Source of the DNA: Methanomassiliicoccales archaeon UBA147
GTDB taxonomy: Archaea > Thermoplasmatota > Thermoplasmata > SG8-5
Assembly: GCA_002496385.1 (NCBI GenBank)
Contig: DAJR01000049.1
Span: 1 to 64,000, forward strand
Length of the DNA: 64,000 nucleotides
Reading direction: 5' to 3'
Both the position numbers and the translations under genes were made by a program. A model generated the notes under the pieces. The model did not search any database. It was not told where the DNA came from and was given only the letters and a program-made list of their open reading frames with translations. Shown piece after piece: positions 34,467 to 44,218 of this stretch. Position 1 is the first letter of the stretch, and each line of letters opens with the position of its first letter.

Positions 34467-35393
34467 ATGCTCGAATATATTCCCATACCCGCCATCATAA
34501 TCGGTTCCCTGGCATATGCCTGGTGGCGGAAAGCATATCTCACCCAGGTCATGGTGATTGCCAATTTCCTCATCTTCCTCTACATGCTGGTCCTCGCCCT
34601 CACGGACAACCCTGCATGGGGCGGGCTCGGGGACGCTTTCACATTCGTTCCGGCGCGGATACTCGACCCTGTGTACCTGCCGACCATAGTCACATCCATG
34701 TTCATGCATATCGACCCGATGCATCTGATCAGCAATGTCCTGATACTCTATCTCATCGGGTTGCCCCTGGAGGAGCGCATCGGCACCGGAAAGTGGGGCA
34801 TCATATACCTTGCCAGCGGCATCTCGGGCACCCTGATGTACTTCATGTTCAACACCGGTTCCGAGACCCACCTGCTCGGAGCTTCGGGCGCCATATTCGG
34901 TCTCGGCGGCGCGCTGCTTGTCCTTTATCCCAAGGATAGGATTCCCATGTTGCTGGGTCCCATATTCAGCATGCGGGCGCCTGTCTGGGCTGCGGTCGGC
35001 ATAATGTTCGTGTGGGAAACGATACTGGTTTTCCTGCAGGTGGACGACGGCACCGCTCACCTGGCCCACATCGGCGGGTTCGCGTGCGGCATATTCCTGG
35101 CGCCGGCGATTGCCAAACGGGTCAAGAAGGAGAAGGAGATAGCTCTGGATTTCGAACTCCTGAGACAGATGGCCAGGAAGCCGGAGGATGTCCTCATGCT
35201 CGAGAAGATAGAGAACGAGACTGAGCAGGACGTGAAATTCGCATGGCTGGAGTTCTTCCTCAAAGAGGCGGCGAGATGCCCCAAGTGCAAAAGGCAGCTC
35301 GGAGAGGGCTATGCCAAGTCCGGCCGGGGAAAGGCCGTGCCCGGGGAAAAACTCAACTGCGCCTGCGGCCAGTCATACGATATCTGGAAGTGA
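34467..35393 (+). CDS. Rhomboid intramembrane serine protease with C-terminal zinc ribbon
   Basis: Membrane protease of 308 residues with about six hydrophobic segments. The catalytic serine lies in LLGASGAIFGLGGALL (GxSG) and the catalytic histidine in AHLAHIGGFACGIF; HLISNVLILYLIG supplies the N-terminal His/Asn elements. After the membrane domain a charged helix leads to a C-terminal zinc ribbon (CPKCKRQLGEG...CACGQSYD). CCTTTAAATCG at about 34430-34440 is a likely promoter. The next gene, tiaS, starts 4 bases after the stop. Confidence 0.9.
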   Translation: MLEYIPIPAIIIGSLAYAWWRKAYLTQVMVIANFLIFLYMLVLALTDNPAWGGLGDAFTFVPARILDPVYLPTIVTSMFMHIDPMHLISNVLILYLIGLPLEERIGTGKWGIIYLASGISGTLMYFMFNTGSETHLLGASGAIFGLGGALLVLYPKDRIPMLLGPIFSMRAPVWAAVGIMFVWETILVFLQVDDGTAHLAHIGGFACGIFLAPAIAKRVKKEKEIALDFELLRQMARKPEDVLMLEKIENETEQDVKFAWLEFFLKEAARCPKCKRQLGEGYAKSGRGKAVPGEKLNCACGQSYDIWK

Positions 35394-35397
35394 GCCA

Positions 35398-36687
35398 ATG
35401 TACGTCGGAGTCGATGACACAGACTCGGTCAACGGCATGTGCACGACCTACCTGGCGACAGAGCTGGTGAGGGAATTCTCCGACCTTGATTTGATTGGCC
35501 ATCCGAGACTGGTGCGGCTCAACCCCAATGTCCCCTGGAAGACCCGCGGGAATGCCGCAATCTGCGCCCGGTTCGGCGAAGGCACGGGCAAGCCAACAGT
35601 CATCGGCAATATCGGCGGCCATGAAGTCCTAGCCTATGATGCAGGGAAGCCTGCAGTGCCTACCCGGGAGCATTTCGAAAGGGTATGCGCCCTTGTGGAG
35701 CGCCTGGCCTGGTTCGAGGACCCCAAGACCAACCCCGGTGTGGCTGTCTCATCGGTCAAACCCCCTCAGGGACTTTACTGGAAGGCTGTGCACGAGGTCG
35801 TGGAGCTTCGCCCGCACCTTGGCGAGGCCAACCCGGATTTCAGCAGGGGCTGGAAGAACAGGCGCGGCCTCATCGGCGCTGTTTCCGCAATGGCCTGGCG
35901 ACCGCGCGACAGGACCTACGAGCTCATCGCCTATCGCGCACCCAATAAATGGGGGACAGCCAGGAATATCGACGCCGCCAGCGTGGTCGAGATGGACAGA
36001 AAATACCCAGGCACGTTCAACAATTACGATTACGAGGAACAACGCCCAGTGTTCGCCCCGGCCTCGCCCTGCCCCATCCTTTACGGTATCAGGGGCGATT
36101 CGCCCGATTACCTGCGTGATGCGATGGGCACGGTGAAGAGCGAGAAGGTTGATCGATGGCTGATATTCCTCACCAACCAGGGCACCGACGACCACATAAT
36201 CAACGCCAGCATTTCAAATATGCAGCCCTTCACCTCTGTGAGGGTGAGGGGGAAAGTCGACGGCCTACCTAGGATAATCGAAGGCGGGCATCTCATTTTT
36301 CCCATGACCAACGGGCGAAAAAATGTGGATTGCACCATCTACGAGCCGGCAAAAAAGTTCCGCTGGGTGGGCCAGCAGCTAAGGCCGGGGGACCGGGTGA
36401 CTGTCCATGGCGCCGTCAGGGAAGAACCGCCCACAATCAACGTGGAGAAGATATGCATCGAGAATCTGGCTGCTGTTACCGAGAAAACGGCCAACCCCCT
36501 GTGCAAAAAGTGCCACAAGCGCATGAAGTCCTACGGCAGAGGCCAAGGCTACCGGTGCGCGAAGTGCGGGGCCAAGTCCCGGGACGCGGAGTTCTCCCTG
36601 GTCAAGAGATCCCTGGCTCAGGGATGGTTCGAGCCGCCGGCCGGAGCGATGCGGCATCTGGCCAGACCCTTGAAAAGAATGAAATAG
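35398..36687 (+). CDS. tiaS: tRNA(Ile2) 2-agmatinylcytidine synthetase TiaS
   Basis: Archaea-specific enzyme of 429 residues that attaches agmatine to C34 of tRNA-Ile2 so that it reads AUA. The N-terminus YVGVDDTDSVNGMCTTYLAT, RLNPNVPWKTRGNAAICARF and the catalytic-region GIRGDSPDYL match the family. An OB-fold segment follows (about 290-360), and the C-terminal zinc ribbon (CKKCHKRMK...YRCAKCG) ends the protein. Probably co-transcribed with the rhomboid gene. It converges with the subtilase; the stops are 6 bases apart. Confidence 0.96.
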   Translation: MYVGVDDTDSVNGMCTTYLATELVREFSDLDLIGHPRLVRLNPNVPWKTRGNAAICARFGEGTGKPTVIGNIGGHEVLAYDAGKPAVPTREHFERVCALVERLAWFEDPKTNPGVAVSSVKPPQGLYWKAVHEVVELRPHLGEANPDFSRGWKNRRGLIGAVSAMAWRPRDRTYELIAYRAPNKWGTARNIDAASVVEMDRKYPGTFNNYDYEEQRPVFAPASPCPILYGIRGDSPDYLRDAMGTVKSEKVDRWLIFLTNQGTDDHIINASISNMQPFTSVRVRGKVDGLPRIIEGGHLIFPMTNGRKNVDCTIYEPAKKFRWVGQQLRPGDRVTVHGAVREEPPTINVEKICIENLAAVTEKTANPLCKKCHKRMKSYGRGQGYRCAKCGAKSRDAEFSLVKRSLAQGWFEPPAGAMRHLARPLKRMK

Positions 36688-36693
36688 GAACAC

Positions 36694-39600
36694 TCAGGAA
36701 TTTATCGTCCAAACTGTATCAGAAGGAACATGCACCCAGTAACCTTGTCCCGGCCTCATTATATAAGTCGGCCCGACCTCTTGGATGTAGGGCGATGCAG
36801 GGTCGAACACCTCCACCCGGTCCGCGCCAGTGCCCCACAGGGCGGTAGCCACGGTCTGCTCGGTCATGGATGGATAACCGACCATGTTCCAACCAGAGTA
36901 TAGATTGATGTTCACTGCAGTAGCAGGCATGACGCCAGATACACCGGTCGTCAGCATCTGGTTGCCGCCATTTGCGGTTATCCAGAGCCATATGCCCATG
37001 GAGTTGGTCATGGTCGGCATATCGTTGGCGACTCCACCCACCCTGTAGGACTTCCATGGGTCTGCGGGCGTCTGCGGGTTGTACCACTTGGCCATGGTCC
37101 ATGTTGTTCCACCATCGCCCAGAGTCGTGTCGTTCAGTATTGCCTGTATATTGCCGGATACCTCTATCGGGAACGATACGAACACCCAGCTATTGGGGGA
37201 TTTTCCTGTAAGGTCTATTTCGTAGGGCGGTGGGGGTAAGGGTTCCTGCACTGAGTTCGTATTCTGTTCCTCGTTGCCAAGAGCATCCTCCGCCCTGACG
37301 ATGTACCACCAGAATGTGGCATCTGCCGTTCCCATGCCGTCGTCCTGATAGGAAAAGGTGCCCGCAGGCACGATGGCTATGAGTGAGTATGTGCCAAATT
37401 CGGAGTCCGACCTGTAGATATTGTATTCGGCAAGGTCAACCTCGTCGTGGGTCCAGTACAGCGTGTTGTCATTGGTCCAGGTGTATGGGGCCACAGATTC
37501 GACGACAACATGTAAGAAATCCACGCTGATTGGCTGCCTGGTAGTTCCCGCAGCCACTCCCCAGAGGATGTTTCCGCCGGAGATGTAGTCATCACAGTTT
37601 TCAGTGATGGAACGTGTCATGGTTGCGTCAGTGGTGGCAAGGTATGCCTGTGTCCCACCGATGACATCCCATGTCGCACCCGCAGCGTTGTAGGCGTATA
37701 TGGTCGCAGTCAAGCCGGCATTCCAATATCCTTCGAAAGTCAGGTCAATCTGGGTAACCAATGACGGGGTGATGTTCGTCGCGAACTGGTTCTTCAGGAA
37801 GATATAGTCCCCGAATCCAGGTGTGGCACTTGTTGCGCGAACATCGTTCGATAACCCCGCGTTTGTATATTGTAGGTCCGTAAGCTCGGTTGCGCTGTTC
37901 GGCGTGGTGAATTCCCCTCCTGTGTTGCTGTCCACAATACAGAACCATACATTGTGCGGCCCTCCTGCAGCGGTTGTTCCAGTGGTTGTCAGGGTTTCGC
38001 TATCCGTGTTGGTGCCTTCGCCGTACTGGTCCACAGACAGCGCGCTTGGTGCTGCCGGTGGAATCAGGTCCAGGATGTAGTAGCCGGCTTCAGGCGCAAA
38101 TCCTGGCATTGGCGGGATGGGTTCGTCAGAGCCTATGCCCACCGCAGATGCTATCCATCCGTAGGTTCCAGTGCCGCTCACGATGGTGTATGCATATGAA
38201 CCGTCCACGCTGGCATCATTACCTGCAAAGACCCAGTTCACACCGCTGTCCATTGTGTAATACAGGTTGATGGAAACGGGGTTGTTGGCGTAACTGTAAG
38301 TTATGGTGATGTTCACCTCATTAGTGGGTCCGCCTATCGGCCCCTCCGCAGAGGCCATCGGCGTTGTGGCAATTATGTCGAACGTTGTCGATGTGAAGGG
38401 GCCCCAGTTGTTGGTGGGGGATGCTGCGTCCCTTGCGTGCACGAACAAAGTGTGCCTGCCTGTTGGCAATCCGCCCGAGCCAGTGTAGGTCGCCCTCACT
38501 GCCTCGGTAATGCTGTTGAAGCTGCCATCAACCGCGGTCATCGCTATGCCAGCGCCGTTCGGGCCGGTTATGTCAATGAAGCATTCCGCAGCGTTTATGT
38601 TGGATAGGCCTCTGCCGTCATCTGTGACTGTCGCGTTGAACCACATCGTGTCGCCCTTCATGGTCGGTTCTTTGTCCGCCGACACGCTGCCTGCGATGCA
38701 CTTCGGCCCCATATTGTCAATTCCGATTATAGTAAATGTACCAGATTCGCTGTAGTCTGTGAGTGTTGCATATGTGGCGACACTGCTCGCTACCGCTTTC
38801 ACCTTGTATTGGTTTCCAGTGAGAAGATTGGCCGTGTTCCAGGCATAACCGATTGCTGTGCCTGCAAGACCCGTAGCCAGGGGTGCCCATGCCTGTCCGC
38901 CGTTGGCGCTGTAATACACATCGATGCTGTTGGCTCCAGTCACCTGCCATGTGATTGATATGTTGCTGGACTCGGACTCACCGCCGGTGGGGTAAGTGAG
39001 GTCGATGGTCGGGTGGTTGCCTCCGAGCAGCCACTGTATGGTCTCGTCCAGAATGCCTGCCCTTTCCGTGTCTATATGGCCCAGGTCAGGCCTATAGTCG
39101 TTGTGACCGTTGTTCGTCGAAGCTATCATGTCATGGCTGAATCCGTCGTAGACTATTCTTGCCTGTCCTCCGGTTCCTCCGCTGCTCTGGGTTGCGCCTG
39201 CGCAGTTCCCGCCGCCGGCATGGGCGTTGTAGTCCCAGTCGCGTGTTCCGCCTGTGAGCAAGGTCAGGTCATCGGGCCAGAACCTGTTATTGGCAACCGG
39301 GTAGTCATACGCTTCGACTTCGAGGTCGATGTTGTTGAAGACGTAGATGTCATTTATCGTGTGCCCGCAGTCCATGACCTGGAAACTCCCCACCTCGGTT
39401 CCTCCGCCGCCGTCGGCATCGTCCCGTTTGTATTGAGTCTTGGTGTAGTATTGGAACCATGTCACATCTCTGTCTGTTCCGATTGCATCACACATGTCCC
39501 AGCCGATGTCCTGGCCGCTCAGGAACAGCATCGGGCGTGTGCCCATGGGGGTCATAGTCTGGTCAAGATATTCTCCGAGAACGGCCCTGTCAGATGCTCC

Positions 39601-42492
39601 GATCTGTGGGTATCCCTCGGTCACGAACCACACGACCATCGTGTGTGAGTTCATGTCAGCCAGGCTGGGTGTTCCGTAAACCTTGAAGTCCCAGTGCGTG
39701 TAAGTCCAGCCGTATGAGTTCAGGTTGTTAATCCAGTCCAATTCGTAAGGCGTACCGGAAAGCGGTGAGGTGGTCCCGTCATCATCATCTATAAGCAACA
39801 CAAGATTGCCTCCGGTCCCGGCATTGTCGGTGGAGAACATGTAGTGGTCACCGCCATTGTTGTCGCGTACCGAACGGCCCCTGCAGTCGGTTGATTCAAC
39901 GTCATAATAGTAGACACTGGCCGGCGTCAAGTCCTTCAGGACTACCTTATGGTTGATAGCGAGCGCATCTATATGTGAGGATTTGCCCAGTGCGACCGTA
40001 GTTCCATAATAGATTATGGAATTCGCATTTTCGTTAGTGGTCCAGTGGATGACGGCTGCTGTCGGCAGGATGCCGTCTGCGTACACATTCGTGATGACAG
40101 GACCCCTGAGGTCCACTTTGGCGTAGGCATGGGAATCATGGGCCGGGCTGGAATCCGCGTAGGTCGCGGTGATGACTTCGCCATTGAACACCTGGAGTAT
40201 GCCGTCGCCGGTGTGGATTATTCCGATGCCGGTGGATATAGTTCCGCCCTTGTAAACGCCTGAGTTTGTAGCCGTGGCTGGAACCGATACTGTCTCGCTG
40301 TCGCCGCCGGTCGTTGTCAGGGTCACATTGATGCTCCCGGCCGGGTTGTTCGTGTCCTCGGCGCTCACGCTAATTGTGTCGGAATCATCGTAAACCGTTC
40401 TGTCCAGGAACACGTTGCCGTAACCGTCAGCCAGGGCGCCCGAGACTACCAATGCGAAATTCTGCGGTCCCAGGGCGATTGCCGCGCCAGTCACCCGTAT
40501 GGTGTATATGCCTGCGACCGGGGCTGCAAAGTTGACGCATTCAACGTTGTTAGTGGTATCGTTGTTTCCTCCTGTGGCGGACCATCCACCGCTGAACACA
40601 TTGCCCTTGTACTGGGTCCCGCCCGGAACTGTGACAAGGAGGTTCAGGTCGTTGACGAGCATCTTGGATGCAGCCGGGTCTCCTTCGTAGTCTGAGTACA
40701 CGAGTGAAACCTTCAGCCTTGTTCCGGCGTTCACGCTGTAACTGTATTCCACGTAATCATTCGTCAGAAGGCCGTTCGCGTTGTCCACCGCTGCCGTCTT
40801 GATGGTGTCGCCCGAGAAGTAAAGGCTGTTCTCCAGGTGCACCCTGCCCCAGCCCTCGTTCATGTTCGGTATCTGGCCAAGAGGGTTAGCTCCGTTTATC
40901 AGGGTAGCCTTGATAAGGGCCGCGGACGGGTTGATTGTGTTGGCTGCGACTTCAGCGCCGGTGGGATACCAGCCTTCGGTGTAGTACTGCCGGACCAGGG
41001 CGACACAGCCGGCGACGGCCGAGCAGCCCCCTGAGGTCCCACTGCCATCAATGTAAGTAGATGTTGAACCCCCAAATACCGAAGTGGTACCCTCTCCTGG
41101 TGCCATGACATCTGGTTTGTATCTGCCATCGGCTGTCGGTCCCCTGCTGCTCCAAGTTGAAACCGCACTGCCTGTTTCTGTTACCGAGCCGACAGTAATG
41201 ATGTTCTTTGCTTCTGCTTGGGTGTGTATCGTCGATGCAGACGGCCCATCGCCCCCCGTAGGAAACACGATGTTGTAATCCTGGCTGTCCCAAACATACC
41301 TGTCGATGACTGCGGTCGTTTCACTATAGGCATAGCCACCGCCCCAACTGCTGCTATGTATCTTGGCGCCGTATATCGACTCGGCACCACCGAAATAATC
41401 GTTGTACAAGTCGCTGGGCGTCCATATGTAACTGCCCTCGTCGACGCTCGGTGTGCCGGGGTCATCGGGGCAACAAAGGTCCTCCATGACCAGTTGGGCC
41501 ATGAATGCATGACCGTCGTAAGTTGTTGGCGTGTAAGCCCCGTACGGCGGTCCGTCTCCGAGCGCTGTTCCCGCAACGAAGCTGCCATGATAGCCGACGC
41601 TCGCTTCATCGCCAATCTCTCCGATGGAGTCGCCCGGAACGTAGTTGGCGAGTATTTTTGGTTCGTTACCGGCCGGCCCGTATACATACCCCTGGAAATT
41701 CTGATGGTAAACCCTGACACCGCTGTCGCCGATTGCTATTATCTGGTTTTCACCGTTTATGCCGTGGGTGAATATAGGCCAGCCGCCAGTAGTCGAACCG
41801 GACTGCACGAACTGGGTCGTGCTGTCGTTCATGGGTTCGTTCAACTCAATTTGAGAAATGAACCTGACCTCTGGCATGGATGCCAGTATGTCAAGGTACG
41901 ATGAATCTATCCTCAGGCTGACCAGGTTGGTCTTATCGTTGTGCGCGACGCCCAGTACCTCTCCGCCGACCATCTTCAGAAGCTTGACCACGTACGTATT
42001 CGTGGTGTCGGGGAAAAGCGTGACGGAAATATCAACCATCCCGCTGTCCCGGCTCAGTGTTGGGTCCAATTTGTATACTGGGTGGTAGTCGCCGAGCCAT
42101 CTGACGCTGCCGAGGCCCCTGATTTTATCCACCTGGTCATCCTGCAGACGCACAAGATAGGCATTGTCCGGGATGTATGAGATAATCTCCACACCGTTGT
42201 TGGCCAGTTCGTTCTTCCAGTCCTCGGTTATCGGGCTGTTTGTCTGAACGATGTAAGGCATCTTTGTGTTTGGAATTACCGGAGGGCGGCTCATCAGCGC
42301 GTCGGGGATTGCCGGAAGGCTGACAAGCGGGTCGAATTGAGCGTATTTGAGATGAACAAATTTATTGATTGGAAAATTCTGAACATCCTCAACAGGGGTA
42401 TTTTCGCCCACACTTTTCACAGAAAAACCGCTTGTTATTTGCATCAACGCAATTAAACAGCACACAACCATCAATGTCATCAATTTTTTCAT
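36694..42492 (-). CDS. Giant secreted subtilisin-like (S8) protease with beta-domain array
   Basis: Extracellular protein of 1932 residues. A signal peptide (about 1-22) and a propeptide-like region precede the S8 domain (about 240-560). The catalytic triad is visible as D256 (IIAIGDSGV), H302 (VGYHGSFVAG) and S487 (GSGTSGGCSAVAG). The oxyanion asparagine appears replaced: FPTGGDGPSA has Gly414 where AAGNDGPS is usual. C-terminal to it lie a jelly-roll/P-domain-like region, a fibronectin-type III module (about 830-900), Ig-like repeats and duplicated C-terminal units with GYWVHVP and LYSGWNMVGYPS motifs. No membrane anchor is seen. Probably degrades external protein or acts as a surface scaffold. 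Confidence 0.9.
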   Translation of the reverse strand: MKKLMTLMVVCCLIALMQITSGFSVKSVGENTPVEDVQNFPINKFVHLKYAQFDPLVSLPAIPDALMSRPPVIPNTKMPYIVQTNSPITEDWKNELANNGVEIISYIPDNAYLVRLQDDQVDKIRGLGSVRWLGDYHPVYKLDPTLSRDSGMVDISVTLFPDTTNTYVVKLLKMVGGEVLGVAHNDKTNLVSLRIDSSYLDILASMPEVRFISQIELNEPMNDSTTQFVQSGSTTGGWPIFTHGINGENQIIAIGDSGVRVYHQNFQGYVYGPAGNEPKILANYVPGDSIGEIGDEASVGYHGSFVAGTALGDGPPYGAYTPTTYDGHAFMAQLVMEDLCCPDDPGTPSVDEGSYIWTPSDLYNDYFGGAESIYGAKIHSSSWGGGYAYSETTAVIDRYVWDSQDYNIVFPTGGDGPSASTIHTQAEAKNIITVGSVTETGSAVSTWSSRGPTADGRYKPDVMAPGEGTTSVFGGSTSTYIDGSGTSGGCSAVAGCVALVRQYYTEGWYPTGAEVAANTINPSAALIKATLINGANPLGQIPNMNEGWGRVHLENSLYFSGDTIKTAAVDNANGLLTNDYVEYSYSVNAGTRLKVSLVYSDYEGDPAASKMLVNDLNLLVTVPGGTQYKGNVFSGGWSATGGNNDTTNNVECVNFAAPVAGIYTIRVTGAAIALGPQNFALVVSGALADGYGNVFLDRTVYDDSDTISVSAEDTNNPAGSINVTLTTTGGDSETVSVPATATNSGVYKGGTISTGIGIIHTGDGILQVFNGEVITATYADSSPAHDSHAYAKVDLRGPVITNVYADGILPTAAVIHWTTNENANSIIYYGTTVALGKSSHIDALAINHKVVLKDLTPASVYYYDVESTDCRGRSVRDNNGGDHYMFSTDNAGTGGNLVLLIDDDDGTTSPLSGTPYELDWINNLNSYGWTYTHWDFKVYGTPSLADMNSHTMVVWFVTEGYPQIGASDRAVLGEYLDQTMTPMGTRPMLFLSGQDIGWDMCDAIGTDRDVTWFQYYTKTQYKRDDADGGGGTEVGSFQVMDCGHTINDIYVFNNIDLEVEAYDYPVANNRFWPDDLTLLTGGTRDWDYNAHAGGGNCAGATQSSGGTGGQARIVYDGFSHDMIASTNNGHNDYRPDLGHIDTERAGILDETIQWLLGGNHPTIDLTYPTGGESESSNISITWQVTGANSIDVYYSANGGQAWAPLATGLAGTAIGYAWNTANLLTGNQYKVKAVASSVATYATLTDYSESGTFTIIGIDNMGPKCIAGSVSADKEPTMKGDTMWFNATVTDDGRGLSNINAAECFIDITGPNGAGIAMTAVDGSFNSITEAVRATYTGSGGLPTGRHTLFVHARDAASPTNNWGPFTSTTFDIIATTPMASAEGPIGGPTNEVNITITYSYANNPVSINLYYTMDSGVNWVFAGNDASVDGSYAYTIVSGTGTYGWIASAVGIGSDEPIPPMPGFAPEAGYYILDLIPPAAPSALSVDQYGEGTNTDSETLTTTGTTAAGGPHNVWFCIVDSNTGGEFTTPNSATELTDLQYTNAGLSNDVRATSATPGFGDYIFLKNQFATNITPSLVTQIDLTFEGYWNAGLTATIYAYNAAGATWDVIGGTQAYLATTDATMTRSITENCDDYISGGNILWGVAAGTTRQPISVDFLHVVVESVAPYTWTNDNTLYWTHDEVDLAEYNIYRSDSEFGTYSLIAIVPAGTFSYQDDGMGTADATFWWYIVRAEDALGNEEQNTNSVQEPLPPPPYEIDLTGKSPNSWVFVSFPIEVSGNIQAILNDTTLGDGGTTWTMAKWYNPQTPADPWKSYRVGGVANDMPTMTNSMGIWLWITANGGNQMLTTGVSGVMPATAVNINLYSGWNMVGYPSMTEQTVATALWGTGADRVEVFDPASPYIQEVGPTYIMRPGQGYWVHVPSDTVWTINS

Positions 42493-42612
42493 GAAGTCCC
42501 CGCACTTGCTCTTATGTACCGATAGTATGGTTTTACTGAATAATAAGGTTTACGGCTATACAGAAAGCCCGTATGAGGGTATGTTGTTCGATGCGGCATC
42601 TGGCCAAGCCGC

Positions 42613-43398
42613 TCAAGAGGAAATGACCTCTGAGATCTGCTCCAGGATTCTCGAATGCAGCATCATATTCCTTGATTCGCTGTCGAAATAATCCTCTCCT
42701 GGCCCGCATTTGCCGAACTCGAAATCGTATTCCACGTCCATGAGCACCAGGAACTCCGGGGCCATCGGCCTGAGGCCCCTCGGATGCCATGCGTTCCCTG
42801 TGAGCATCTCGTTCACCAGTTCAGGCTCAAGCCTGCCGTGAGCGACATCCAGGACGGCCGCGAGCATCCGCCTCACCAGCTCCCACAGAAATCTCTGGGC
42901 CTTGATATCCGCAAGAATGAGGTTTTCTTTTTTCGTGAAATCTATGGCATCTATCCTTAACAAAGTGTTCTCATCGCCCGTGTCTTTCTTTGAAAATTGC
43001 CTGAAATCGTGCTCTCCCACGAACAGTTTGGCCGCCTTCTTCAGTTCATTGATCGGCGGCGCACCATCGGCCGGCAGGACATATCTGTACCACCTCTGCC
43101 TTGCATGGCGGGGGTTGAAGTCCGGCGGCACTTCCGCCAGGGCATGGAAGCGGATACCGTCGAGCTCGGAATTGAGAATGGGAACCACACCCTTGGCAGG
43201 GAAGTCCGTGTCGATGGCGATCACATTGCCCGCGGCGCTGACGCCGCGGTCGGTCCTGCTGGCGCTCTGCAATGTGTCTGCGATGCCCTTTGTCAGCAGT
43301 GCCCGGAGAATCTCTCCTTCCACGGTTGTCCTGTCGGGCTGCCTGGCATAGCCCTCGAACTTTGTCCCGTCATAGGCGAACTTCAGCGCGTACCTCAT
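42613..43398 (-). CDS. truA: tRNA pseudouridine synthase TruA
   Basis: Enzyme of 261 residues that makes pseudouridine at positions 38-40 of tRNA. It shows RYALKFAYDGTKFEGYARQP and the catalytic Asp motif SASRTDRGVSAAGNV, then FNPRHARQRWYRYVLP. The ATG at 43398 is 25 bases below a palindromic TATA box shared with the divergent methyltransferase gene. A GTG at 43413 would add five residues. Confidence 0.94.
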   Translation of the reverse strand: MRYALKFAYDGTKFEGYARQPDRTTVEGEILRALLTKGIADTLQSASRTDRGVSAAGNVIAIDTDFPAKGVVPILNSELDGIRFHALAEVPPDFNPRHARQRWYRYVLPADGAPPINELKKAAKLFVGEHDFRQFSKKDTGDENTLLRIDAIDFTKKENLILADIKAQRFLWELVRRMLAAVLDVAHGRLEPELVNEMLTGNAWHPRGLRPMAPEFLVLMDVEYDFEFGKCGPGEDYFDSESRNMMLHSRILEQISEVISS

Positions 43399-43418
43399 TG
43401 GCCCCTTGAACACGTTCT

Positions 43419-43428
43419 ATTTATAAAT
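43419..43428. promoter_or_regulatory. Perfectly palindromic shared TATA box
   Basis: ATTTATAAAT is its own reverse complement. Its centre lies about 25 bases from both the truA ATG (43398, minus) and the methyltransferase ATG (43448, plus). One TATA box could thus direct two divergent leaderless transcripts. Confidence 0.65.
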
Positions 43429-43447
43429 CTCCCACTATCGGGAGGCG

Positions 43448-44164
43448 ATGCCCGATATAAGAGTCATTCTGGTCGAGCCCAAGTTCCCTGGGAACATCGG
43501 CTCGGTTTGCAGGGCGATGAGCAATTTCGGCCTTGACGAGCTGGTGCTGGTCAATCCCTGCGACCTTGGAGACGACGCCTTCAGGTACGCCAAGCACGGC
43601 AGGTTCGTGCTGGACAAGGCCAGGACCGTCAAGAGGCTGGAAACCGCCCAGAAGGGCCTGGACATGGTCGTGGGAACCACCGGCCGCCCGACAGGAAGCG
43701 ACAAGAAATTCCTCAGGGAGCCGATTACTCCCAGGCAGTTCGCGGAAAAGTATTCGGGGACAGCAGGTAAAGTCGGGATCTTGTTCGGCAGGGAGGATTA
43801 CGGGCTGTACAACGACGAGCTGAGGAACTGCGACGTGCTTGTCACCATCCCCACACATGAGATAAACCCGATAATGAACCTCTCACACGCCTGCACCGTC
43901 GTATTCTACGAGATGTTCGCCCAAGGCAAGAAATCCCGGGGGAAGAAGCTTGCAGGTTCCACCGAAAAAGAGGTGCTCAACAGAGTGTTCTCCGAGCTCC
44001 TGGACGAGATAACCTACGCTCCCCACAAGAAAGCGAAGACCAGGATAATGTTCCGCAAGATAGTGGCGAGGTCCGGGCTCTCGACCTGGGAGTTTCACAC
44101 ACTTGCCGGCGTGTTCACGAGGGCAACGAAATCTGTCCGACGGCTCAAAGATAACATGAAGTGA
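43448..44164 (+). CDS. SpoU/TrmH-family RNA methyltransferase (TrmJ-like)
   Basis: SPOUT-fold 2'-O-methyltransferase of 238 residues. Motif 1 is VEPKFPGNIGSVCRAMSNFG, motif 2 GKVGILFGREDYGLYNDEL and motif 3 PTHEINPIMNLSHACTVVFY. It matches the archaeal TrmJ type, which methylates C32 of tRNA. A helical C-terminal extension (about 165-238) is typical. Confidence 0.9.
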   Translation: MPDIRVILVEPKFPGNIGSVCRAMSNFGLDELVLVNPCDLGDDAFRYAKHGRFVLDKARTVKRLETAQKGLDMVVGTTGRPTGSDKKFLREPITPRQFAEKYSGTAGKVGILFGREDYGLYNDELRNCDVLVTIPTHEINPIMNLSHACTVVFYEMFAQGKKSRGKKLAGSTEKEVLNRVFSELLDEITYAPHKKAKTRIMFRKIVARSGLSTWEFHTLAGVFTRATKSVRRLKDNMK

Positions 44165-44198
44165 TTATTCTTAAAATACCTGTCTGGCGGTTGACATG

Positions 44199-44216
44199 TC
44201 CGTTCCGCAGAACGGA
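44199..44216. terminator. Hairpin between convergent genes
   Basis: TCCGTTC (44199-44205), loop CGCA, GAACGGA (44210-44216). It lies just 3' of both the methyltransferase and the HD-domain gene and may terminate either transcript. Confidence 0.4.
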
Positions 44217-44218
44217 AG

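Noticed and set aside
42493..42612. Small gene between the subtilase and truA
   Set aside because: The short ORF there begins in the subtilase start region and shows no ribosome site or recognisable sequence; the gap is better explained as the subtilase promoter.
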